The translations under genes and the position numbers were made by a program. This document shows positions 1 through 6,600 of a DNA stretch of 64,000 bases, one piece after another. The stretch's first letter is position 1. Each line of letters opens with the position of its first letter. Source of the DNA: Mycobacterium saskatchewanense (lineage in GTDB: Bacteria; Actinomycetota; Actinomycetes; Mycobacteriales; Mycobacteriaceae). The notes beneath the pieces are model-generated. The model saw only the letters and a program-made list of their open reading frames with translations, was not told where the DNA came from and made no database searches. The stretch spans positions 2,790,001 through 2,854,000 of the forward strand of contig NZ_AP022573.1 in NCBI RefSeq assembly GCF_010729105.1, written 5' to 3'.

Positions 1-135
1 GCCGAGCGCAATTGCGGCCGGTCCACGTCTGTTTCCGTGTGCCGGTGCGCAAGGGACGGCCGACCGGGCGCATTTCGGTGTTGACTGTAGACCGCGCGAC
101 TCGATCGCGGCACCGGACCGTAAAGGAGATGGCAA

Positions 136-531
136 GTGGATCCCGAGACCTACCGACGCGGAGTTGAGTTGCGTTCCGCGGTGCTGGGCGAGGAACACGT
201 CAGGAAGGCGATGGCCGCGGCCGACGACTTCACCAAGCCGCTGCAGGACCTGGTCACCGAGTACTGCTGGGGCGCGGTGTGGGGGCGCGAGGAACTGTCA
301 AGGAAGACGCGCAGCATGCTCAACCTGGCCATGATCGCGGTCCTCAACCGGCCCCACGAGTTGCGAACCCACCTCAAGGGCGCGCTAACCAACGGCGTGA
401 GCCGGGAGGACGTCCGCGAGATTTTCCTCCAGGTCGCCATCTACGCCGGCATGCCGGCCGCGGTCGACAGCTTTCGGATCGCGGGTGAGGTCTTCGCCGA
501 ATTGGAGGAGGCCGCCGGCCGACCAAGCTAG
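136..531 (+). CDS. Carboxymuconolactone decarboxylase-family protein
   Basis: 131 aa, about the usual length of the CMD/AhpD-like fold. The middle of the protein (KTRSMLNLAMIAVLNRPHEL, then GVSREDVREIFLQVAIYAGMP) is typical of gamma-carboxymuconolactone decarboxylases, which open or decarboxylate lactones in aromatic ring degradation, although many family members act on other substrates. The start is GTG at 136, chosen because AAAGGAGAT at 122-130 is an excellent ribosome binding site. No catalytic residue can be assigned with certainty. It stands alone, with a 387-base gap before the next + operon, so a role with the amidohydrolases downstream is only inference from position. Confidence 0.88.
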   Translation: MDPETYRRGVELRSAVLGEEHVRKAMAAADDFTKPLQDLVTEYCWGAVWGREELSRKTRSMLNLAMIAVLNRPHELRTHLKGALTNGVSREDVREIFLQVAIYAGMPAAVDSFRIAGEVFAELEEAAGRPS

Positions 532-727
532 CCCAGCCCGGCACCCCCCGCGACACATAAGCCACGCACCCGACACGCCGGGCGGCATCGCACCGGCTTA
601 TGCCTCGCGGCGTCATCGGCCACCCGTCCCGGGACGGGCGTCGGCCACCTCCACCGCGCGTAGGTGGCCGGCGAAGGCAGCGGCTGTAACGAACGCGACC
701 GCGCAAACGGCGCAACCCTCGACACGC

Positions 728-754
728 GAGAATGGTATTATCCGGAATCAAGAA
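728..754 (+). promoter_or_regulatory. 27-bp triple half-site operator (site 1 of 8)
   Basis: GAGAA, 5 bases, TTATC, 7 bases, AAGAA: 13 of 15 half-site positions match the window consensus GAGAA-N5-TTCTC-N7-GAGAA. It lies 164 bases before the first amidohydrolase start. Inferred to bind the same regulator as seven similar sites elsewhere in the window. Confidence 0.65.
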
Positions 755-755
755 C

Positions 756-821
756 GATGCTTACCACCTCCGCGGCGAAACCGATGCCTACCAGCGCTGA
801 TGATTAACCGAAATGCTTACC
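756..821 (+). repeat. Three direct repeats RATGCYTACC
   Basis: GATGCTTACC (756-765), GATGCCTACC (783-792) and AATGCTTACC (812-821) are spaced 27 and 29 bases apart, each preceded by AAC or AACC. The regular spacing upstream of a long operon suggests binding sites for an activator or repressor, but no regulator is identified. Confidence 0.5.
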
Positions 822-918
822 GGAAACCCATTGATCGGTGATTGGCGAGAATGTTAGCTTTCCCATCGTATGACCCGCCCGGGGTCACTTCGGTTACTCG
901 AACCGAGGGGCGGCTCTC

Positions 919-2010
919 GTGATCGAACACGCTGACGGAACGCGCACGCCGGTGATCGACGCCAGTGTGCACATCTTCTTCCCGTCCAACAAGGACCTGC
1001 GCTCGGTGTTGCGCGAGCCCTTCAAAAGTCGCGGATTCCCCGATTACGAGATGGACTGGTACGGGGCGCCGGGCGGCGAATACGCGCCGAACACCGAGGG
1101 CCCGGACGGCCAATATCCCGGTTCGGATCCCGAATTCGTTGCGAACGAGCTGTTCTCGCGGCGCGGAATCGACGTCGCGATCCTGCATCCCATGGGCCGC
1201 GGCATCATGCCTGACCGTCACCTGGGTAGCGCGCTGCATGCCGCCCACAACGAGATGATGGTGTCGCGCTGGCTGGATTCCGGGGAGTTCGGTGACCGGT
1301 TCCGCGGGACGATCCGGGTGAATCCCGACGACATCGCCGGCGCGGTCCGCGAGGTCGCAAAGTGGCGTGCGCACCCGCGGGTCGTCCAGATCGGGGTCCC
1401 CCTGCAGTCCCGCGAGCTGTACGGCAAACCACAGTTCTGGCCATTATGGGAGGCGGCCGCCGACGCGAATCTCCCGGTGGCGGTGCACATCGAATCCGGC
1501 GAGGGCATCGGGTTCCCCCCGACGCCGTCCGGCCACACGCTGACCTACGAGCAGTACGTGGGATTCATGGCCCTCAACTACCTGTATCACCTGATGAATA
1601 TGATCGCCGAGGGCGTGTTCGAGCGATTCCCCGGCCTGAAGTTCGTGTGGGCCGACGGCGCGGCGGATTTCGTCACGCCCTTCATCTGGCGCATGGATAC
1701 CTTCGGGCGTCCTCATCTCGAACAAACCCCCTGGGCCCCAAGGATTCCCAGTGACTACCTGCCCGGCCACGTGTATTTCGTGCAGGGCAGCCTCGATGGT
1801 CCCGGGGACACGGACTTCGCCGGTGAATGGTTCGGCTTCACCGGCAAGGACAACATGGTGATGTTCGGCTCCAGCTACCCGCACTGGCAGTGCGGTGACA
1901 TCCGCAAGCTGCCCAGGGCGCTGTCGGTCGAGCAGCGGGAGAAGGTGTGCTGGCGCAATGCGGCCGACCTGTACGGCATAGACATCGCGGTCGGCTCAGG
2001 CGCACAGTAG
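919..2010 (+). CDS. ACMSD-type amidohydrolase homologue with altered metal site
   Basis: 363 aa, Amidohydro_2 (ACMSD-like TIM barrel) family, whose members decarboxylate or hydrolyse carboxylated rings. The barrel landmarks are visible: DASVH near residue 14, AVHIES near 188 and MFGSSYPHW near 315. Compared with the neighbour at 2041, two acidic positions are changed to serine: DSDVH becomes DASVH (Ser16) and SSDYPH becomes GSSYPH (Ser319). Since these acids normally bind metal in the family, this copy may be catalytically weak, use a different chemistry, or act as a partner subunit. GTG start, with CGAGGGG a few bases upstream. First gene of the operon running to 10796. Confidence 0.85.
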   Translation: MIEHADGTRTPVIDASVHIFFPSNKDLRSVLREPFKSRGFPDYEMDWYGAPGGEYAPNTEGPDGQYPGSDPEFVANELFSRRGIDVAILHPMGRGIMPDRHLGSALHAAHNEMMVSRWLDSGEFGDRFRGTIRVNPDDIAGAVREVAKWRAHPRVVQIGVPLQSRELYGKPQFWPLWEAAADANLPVAVHIESGEGIGFPPTPSGHTLTYEQYVGFMALNYLYHLMNMIAEGVFERFPGLKFVWADGAADFVTPFIWRMDTFGRPHLEQTPWAPRIPSDYLPGHVYFVQGSLDGPGDTDFAGEWFGFTGKDNMVMFGSSYPHWQCGDIRKLPRALSVEQREKVCWRNAADLYGIDIAVGSGAQ

Positions 2011-2040
2011 AGGAATCAAGCGAGACCGAGGAGCTTCGAG

Positions 2041-3186
2041 ATGACGCTGACCCACCTGCACGAACGGGTTCCCGCCGCGGAACGAATAGCCGTCCGGTGC
2101 GTCGACTCGGACGTCCACCCGGTGCCCAGGCGCGGGGAGATCACCCCCTACATCCCGGAGCCGTGGCGCACCAAATTCTTCCTCAAACACAAGGTGGGCG
2201 AGCTCATCTACTACGACGCCCCCGACTACGCGCACGCGTTCGCGATGCGGACCGACACTTTCCCGCCGGACGGCGAATTCCCCGGCAGCGACCCGGACAT
2301 GGCTTTCCGGCAGCTGATCATGGAGGCCGGGTCCGACATCGCCATTCTGGAACCCGCGGGCCGTACGCCGCGGCTCCCCGAAGCTCATCAGGCGTTCGCG
2401 AGCGCGCTCAACGACTGGCAGGCGAATCATTGGCTGGACGGCCACAACAACTGGCACGAGCGGTGGCGGGGTTCGATCTGCGTGGCGGTCGAGGACCCGG
2501 ACGGTGCGGTCGGCCAGATCGAGAAGTGGGCAGGTCACCCCTATATGGCCCAGATCCTCATCAAAGCCGAGCCGCGACCCTCCTGGGGCCACCCGAAGTA
2601 CGATCCGATCTGGGCGGCGGCAACCAAGCACGACATCACGGTGAGCTGCCACCTGTCGCGCAGCAACTACGAGTTGCTGCCGACCCCGCCCGTCGGATTC
2701 CCCAGCTACAACCACGATTTCATGGTGACCTACTCGCTGCTGGCCAATAACCAGGTGATGAGCCTGATCTTCGACGGAGTCTTCGACCGATTCCCCACCC
2801 TGCGAATCGTGTTCGTGGAGCATGCATTCACGTGGATACTGCCGCTGATGTGGCGCATGGACGCCATCTACGAAGCGCGCAAGTCGGAGATGGACATCAA
2901 ACGCAAGCCATCGGATTACGTCAAGGACCACATTAAGTTCACCACCCAGCCGCTGGACTACCCCGAAGACAAGACCGAGCTGACACGCGCCCTGGAGTGG
3001 ATGGAGTGCGAGAAGATCCTGCTGTTCTCCTCCGACTACCCGCACTGGACGTTCGACGACCCGCGCTGGTTGATCAAGCACCTCCCCAAGGCGGCTCGCG
3101 AAGCGGTCATGTACAAGAACGGCATCGCGACCTACCACCTCCCCGAGACCGTGCCGGTGCTCGAGGGTCAAGTCCGGGTGTTTTGA
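2041..3186 (+). CDS. ACMSD-type amidohydrolase
   Basis: 381 aa, Amidohydro_2 family, a metal-dependent TIM-barrel decarboxylase or hydrolase. The expected metal-site segments look intact: VDSDVHPVP near the N-terminus, SCHLSRS in the middle and LFSSDYPHW near the C-terminus. GAGGAG lies just upstream of the ATG. It follows its altered paralogue at 919 by 30 bases, suggesting co-expression and possibly a mixed complex. The substrate is unknown; co-transcription with a Rieske ferredoxin and a thiolase points to degradation of a ring-containing acid. Confidence 0.88.
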   Translation: MTLTHLHERVPAAERIAVRCVDSDVHPVPRRGEITPYIPEPWRTKFFLKHKVGELIYYDAPDYAHAFAMRTDTFPPDGEFPGSDPDMAFRQLIMEAGSDIAILEPAGRTPRLPEAHQAFASALNDWQANHWLDGHNNWHERWRGSICVAVEDPDGAVGQIEKWAGHPYMAQILIKAEPRPSWGHPKYDPIWAAATKHDITVSCHLSRSNYELLPTPPVGFPSYNHDFMVTYSLLANNQVMSLIFDGVFDRFPTLRIVFVEHAFTWILPLMWRMDAIYEARKSEMDIKRKPSDYVKDHIKFTTQPLDYPEDKTELTRALEWMECEKILLFSSDYPHWTFDDPRWLIKHLPKAAREAVMYKNGIATYHLPETVPVLEGQVRVF

Positions 3187-3187
3187 G

Positions 3188-3601
3188 TTGGTGTCCGAAG
3201 AGCACGGGGCAACCGTCAGGCGGCCCCAGCCCCGCCTCGCTCAGGGCCGCGAGCACCTTGTGGCAACCGTCGACGAGATCCCGCCGGGCGGACACAAATT
3301 GGTGCCGATCGGCCGGCACGGCGTCGGCGTCTTCAACGTCAACGGCACGTTCTACGCCATCGCGAACTACTGCCCGCACCAGGGTGGACCGCTCTGCTCG
3401 GGGCGCGCCCGGGGACGAACGATCGTCGACGAAACCGCCCCCGGTGACGCGGTCATGGTCCGCGACCTGGAGTTCATCTATTGTCCCTGGCACCAATGGG
3501 GTTTCGAGCTGGCGACCGGCACGACCGCCGTCAAGCCGGAGTGGAGCATCCGCACCTACCCGGTCCGCGTGGTCGACAATGACGTCCTGGTAATGGCCTG
3601 A
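3188..3601 (+). CDS. Rieske-type [2Fe-2S] ferredoxin with long inter-motif loop
   Basis: 137 aa. The Rieske ligand pairs CPH (in CPHQGGPLC) and CPWH are both present, so it should carry a [2Fe-2S] cluster bound by two Cys and two His. The stretch between the pairs is 34 residues, about twice the usual 15-17 of small Rieske ferredoxins, with an extra Cys in GGPLC. TTG at 3188 and GTG at 3191 are adjacent possible starts; the latter directly follows the upstream stop. No oxygenase large subunit is adjacent, so its electron partner is uncertain: a P450, the Rieske oxygenase at 20319, or one of the amidohydrolases in a larger complex. Confidence 0.85.
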   Translation: MVSEEHGATVRRPQPRLAQGREHLVATVDEIPPGGHKLVPIGRHGVGVFNVNGTFYAIANYCPHQGGPLCSGRARGRTIVDETAPGDAVMVRDLEFIYCPWHQWGFELATGTTAVKPEWSIRTYPVRVVDNDVLVMA

Positions 3602-3617
3602 CGCGACGGGAGAATCA

Positions 3618-4484
3618 GTGCCTTCTATCGAGGTGAATGGTGGCAGCGTCGTCTATGAGATCCTCGGCGGCGCCGGTGACTTCATCGTCCTGACACCAGG
3701 CGGGCGATTCGGCAAGGAGATCCCCGGCCTGCGCCCCCTGGCCGAGGACCTGGCCGCCGGCGGCTTCCGGGTGCTGCTGTGGGACCGACCCAACTGCGGC
3801 GCCTCCGACGTCCAGTTCTACGGGCAGAGCGAGTCGCATATGCGAGCCGAGACGCTGCACGGCCTGCTGGACGCGCTCGGTGTCAGGAGCTGCATCCTCG
3901 CCGGGGGCTCCGGTGGCGCAAGGGATTCCATGCTCACGACCATGCTCTATCCGGAGCTCGTCGAGAAGCTGGTGGTCTGGAACATCGTCGGCGGCATCTA
4001 CGGAACCTTTGTGCTCGGCTCCTACTACATCATCCCGAGCATCCTTGCCGCCCGCGGAACCGGCATGGACGGCGTGGTCAAGGTCGCCGAGTGGCGCGAG
4101 CGCATCGAGGAGAACCCGAACAACAAGCAGCGGTTCCTCGACTTCGAGAAGGACGACTTCCTCAAGGTGATGCTGCGCTGGCTCAACGCTTTCGTCTCCA
4201 AGCCCGGGCAGACGATCCCGGGCGTCGATGACGAGATGTTCGACCGCATCAGGGTCCCGACGCTGATCATCCGCGGCGGCGAAAACGACTGGGATCATCC
4301 GAAGCGAACGTCGCTGGAGGTCAGCTGCCTGATCAAGGGCTCCAAGCTGATCGATCCGCCGTGGCCCGAAGACGCGTGGGAGCGCGCTTCGGAAGATCGT
4401 GCGGCCGGCAGGGTGCAGCACTTCAACATGTTCGACACCTGGGTGCAGGCGGCACCCGCGATCCTCGAGTTCCTGGGCTCGTGA
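3618..4484 (+). CDS. Alpha/beta hydrolase
   Basis: 288 aa, alpha/beta hydrolase fold. The nucleophile elbow is GGSGGARDS (Ser near residue 98) and the core strands VLTPGG, RVLLWDRPNCGASD and PTLIIRGGEND are typical. A late catalytic His is likely in the C-terminal segment (RVQHFNMFD). The GTG start at 3618 is preceded by GGGAGAA. The fold covers C-C hydrolases, esterases and epoxide hydrolases, so the exact reaction is open. It lies in the same operon as the Rieske ferredoxin, 16 bases downstream. Confidence 0.85.
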   Translation: MPSIEVNGGSVVYEILGGAGDFIVLTPGGRFGKEIPGLRPLAEDLAAGGFRVLLWDRPNCGASDVQFYGQSESHMRAETLHGLLDALGVRSCILAGGSGGARDSMLTTMLYPELVEKLVVWNIVGGIYGTFVLGSYYIIPSILAARGTGMDGVVKVAEWRERIEENPNNKQRFLDFEKDDFLKVMLRWLNAFVSKPGQTIPGVDDEMFDRIRVPTLIIRGGENDWDHPKRTSLEVSCLIKGSKLIDPPWPEDAWERASEDRAAGRVQHFNMFDTWVQAAPAILEFLGS

Positions 4485-4489
4485 GGCGT

Positions 4490-4963
4490 TCAGACGGGGT
4501 GGATGTGCACCTCGCAATTGAGCGAGGCCTCGAGAGCGGTATGGATCCGGCTTTCGGGAACCCGCTCGAGGTCACCCTCCCGCAGGGTCACGTGCACGAT
4601 GTCGAAGCCGTCGTCGCCGGGGGTCCGGACGATGTCGCCGGTGAGCCCGAAGGCGCCGAGCACGCCGTGCGCGTCGTCGTCGGTTCCCCTGCTGATGTAC
4701 GTGACCACACCAGCCAGCGCACCGGGCCCGAACGCTCTGTTGCACAGGTCAATCCCAAGCGCCTTCAGCCCATCGACATCGTTGCCGGTGATGAGCAGCT
4801 CGACCTCGCGGCGGTCGACCGGCATGGTGGTCAAATCGTTGGCGACGACATCCGCGCCGATCTCGCCGGCCAGCCCCAGGAGCGCCGTCATGCCGTCGCT
4901 TAGCTCGGCAGCGGTGCGCAGGCCGGAGGGGTCGACATTGACGCGCACGACGGCGGTTCGCAT
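4490..4963 (-). CDS. Hypothetical protein, 157 aa
   Basis: Not recognised. The open frame extends further upstream but the ATG at 4963 (MRTAVVRVNVDPSG) is the plausible start, because anything longer would run deep into the divergent gene at 4994. The protein is acidic, apparently soluble, with no membrane segment or signal peptide, and has alternating hydrophobic stretches (GMTALLGLAGEIGADVVAND) suggestive of an alpha/beta domain. It interrupts an otherwise + strand catabolic cluster, with a 5-base gap to the convergent hydrolase and a 30-base gap to the divergent NuoF-like gene. It could have its own promoter in that short divergent space. Confidence 0.65.
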   Translation of the reverse strand: MRTAVVRVNVDPSGLRTAAELSDGMTALLGLAGEIGADVVANDLTTMPVDRREVELLITGNDVDGLKALGIDLCNRAFGPGALAGVVTYISRGTDDDAHGVLGAFGLTGDIVRTPGDDGFDIVHVTLREGDLERVPESRIHTALEASLNCEVHIHPV

Positions 4964-4993
4964 GAGCGCAAGACTAACTGCGACGGAGAACCC

Positions 4994-6295
4994 GTGATGG
5001 AAACCAGCGCCGCTCCGGCGATCACCGTCGCCCCCTGGCCCGGTTGCGCACCGCGGCTGGTGGGCGATCGGCCCGGCGGGGACCGGCACGACCACCCCAC
5101 CTACCAAGCGCTCGGCGGCTACCAAGCGCTGGCCGACCCCGGCGTACTGCTCGCCGAAGTGGAGGCCAGCGGGCTGCAGGGCCGCGGCGGCGCTGCTTTT
5201 CCGCTGGCCGTGAAGCTGCGTGCGGTGCGCGACAACGGTCGTGCCAACGGCGGCTGCGCCGTCGTTGCGAACGGCGAGGAGGGCGAGCCGGCATCGATCA
5301 AAGACCGTTGGTTGCTGCGCAACCGTCCGCACCTGATCCTCGACGGACTCCGGTTGGCCGCGGCGATGGTGGCGGCGGACCGCGCCTATGTTTACCTTTC
5401 CGACCCGGAATCGGCGCGCAGTGTGGAGGCCGCGCTCGCCGAAGGCCCGTCGGGCGACGTCACCGTCGAGTTGTGCAACGTCCACCCGGGCTACATCGCA
5501 GGTGAGGAAACCGCCGTCACGCGGGCGATCAACGGGGGCCCGGTCAAGCCGACCGACAAACCCCCCCGCCCCTTCCAGAAGGGGGTCGGCGGGCTGCCCA
5601 CCCTGGTCAGCAACGTCGAAACCCTCGCCAATCTGCCGTTCCTGCAGCGCCACGGCGCGGCGGCGTTCCGCTCACAAGGCACGTCGCTCTCGCCGGGAAC
5701 CTTCCTGGTCACGCTCACCGGGGCAGGCCGGCCGCCGGCGCTCTACGAGGTTCCGCACGGCCTGCCATTCACCGAACTGCTTGCCTTGCACGGCGTTTCG
5801 TCCGAGCGAGTGAAGGGCGCCCTGCTCGGCGGTTACTTCGCCGGCCTGCTCAATCGCTCGGTGCTGGACGCGACCCTCGACCACGAGACGCTGCGGGGGT
5901 TGGGCAGCGGCCTGGGTTGTGGTGCGATCGCGGTGATCACCGACGACTGCCCGGTCGCCGTCGCCGCCTCCGTGCTCGCCTACTTCGAGCGCGAGAACGC
6001 CGGGCAGTGCGGGTCCTGTTTCAACGGCACCGCCGCGATGGCCGCCGTCGCCGGCGCCCTTCGTGATGGCGTGGCCACCCCCGAGGACCTCAGCCGGCTG
6101 CGACGCTGGTCGGTGATGCTGCGTGGACGCGGGGCCTGCGCCACACTCGACGCCGCCACCAATATGGCCCGCACGCTCCTCGACCAATTTCCGCATGGCG
6201 TCGCGCGCCATCTGGGCAACTCCTGTGAAGGATGTGGCGACAACCCATTCCGGGCGGATCGGCCCTACGAGGCGGAGGCGGTGGCGTACGCGTGA
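4994..6295 (+). CDS. NuoF-like NADH-binding flavoprotein (51 kDa subunit homologue)
   Basis: 433 aa, homologous to the NADH/FMN-binding subunit of complex I. Motifs: GRGGAAFP (63-70, FMN/NADH fold), NGEEGEP (93-99, NADH) and a C-terminal iron-sulfur segment. There the usual Cys ladder is changed: ENAGQCGSC has Ala336 in the first Cys position, with Cys339, Cys342 and Cys382 kept. CEGCGDNPF at the end adds more Cys. No other Nuo subunit is nearby, so it is not part of complex I. The [3Fe-4S] ferredoxin gene overlaps its stop, so it probably acts as an NADH:ferredoxin reductase for oxygenases. GTG 4994 and ATG 4997 are both possible starts, after GGAGAA. Confidence 0.82.
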   Translation: MMETSAAPAITVAPWPGCAPRLVGDRPGGDRHDHPTYQALGGYQALADPGVLLAEVEASGLQGRGGAAFPLAVKLRAVRDNGRANGGCAVVANGEEGEPASIKDRWLLRNRPHLILDGLRLAAAMVAADRAYVYLSDPESARSVEAALAEGPSGDVTVELCNVHPGYIAGEETAVTRAINGGPVKPTDKPPRPFQKGVGGLPTLVSNVETLANLPFLQRHGAAAFRSQGTSLSPGTFLVTLTGAGRPPALYEVPHGLPFTELLALHGVSSERVKGALLGGYFAGLLNRSVLDATLDHETLRGLGSGLGCGAIAVITDDCPVAVAASVLAYFERENAGQCGSCFNGTAAMAAVAGALRDGVATPEDLSRLRRWSVMLRGRGACATLDAATNMARTLLDQFPHGVARHLGNSCEGCGDNPFRADRPYEAEAVAYA

Positions 6296-6303
6296 ATCAG
6301 GGC

Positions 6304-6600
6304 ATGAAGATTCACCTGGACCGCACCCTGTGTGACGGCTTCGGGATCTGCGCGAAGCACGCACCGGCGTACTTCTCGCTCGACGACTGGGGTTACGCCT
6401 GCGTGATCGGGGACGGCACCGTGGCAGCGGCCGACCGCGACGCGGTCATGCGCGCCCTGATGGACTGCCCGGTGCACGCCATCATGGAACTGGACGAACG
6501 CCGCCCCGACGACGTGCCCCCACCGCCGAGCGGCGACGAGGACCCCGCCGCACACCTGAAAGTCGAAGAGAACGAAGCCGAATGGGGTTTCACGCGTTGA
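6304..6600 (+). CDS. [3Fe-4S]-type ferredoxin with C-terminal tail
   Basis: 98 aa from ATG 6304. The cluster ligands are CDGFGIC (C-x5-C) followed by DCPVHA, the three-Cys pattern of P450-type [3Fe-4S] ferredoxins. An acidic, Pro-rich tail of about 35 residues after the fold is unusual; related ferredoxins end near residue 65. A GTG at 6292 in the same frame overlaps the NuoF-like stop (GTGA) and may be the real start. It probably takes electrons from the NuoF-like protein and feeds a P450 such as the one at 10906, an inference from gene order. Confidence 0.87.
   Translation: MKIHLDRTLCDGFGICAKHAPAYFSLDDWGYACVIGDGTVAAADRDAVMRALMDCPVHAIMELDERRPDDVPPPPSGDEDPAAHLKVEENEAEWGFTR

Larger units (their letters stand above)
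532..918. other. 387-base intergenic region carrying regulatory elements
   Basis: No credible gene is seen here; the open frames are arginine-rich shadows. The right half is less GC-rich and holds a 27-bp operator-like element (728-754), three copies of a 10-bp direct repeat (756-821) and an isolated GAGAAT half-site at 847-852. The probable promoter of the amidohydrolase operon starting at 919 must lie within it, but no confident -10/-35 pair was identified. Confidence 0.7.

Noticed and set aside
485..841. Open frame of 118 codons in the gap before the first amidohydrolase
   Set aside because: Arg/Pro-rich translation typical of a GC-rich shadow, no ribosome site, and it begins inside the CMD gene.
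847..861. GAGAAT half-site resembling a ninth operator
   Set aside because: Only the first half-site matches; the second and third positions fit poorly, so it was not counted.
4490..5653. Treating the 387-codon frame as one gene
   Set aside because: The upstream 230 codons are antisense to the NuoF-like gene; only the part from ATG 4963 is plausible.
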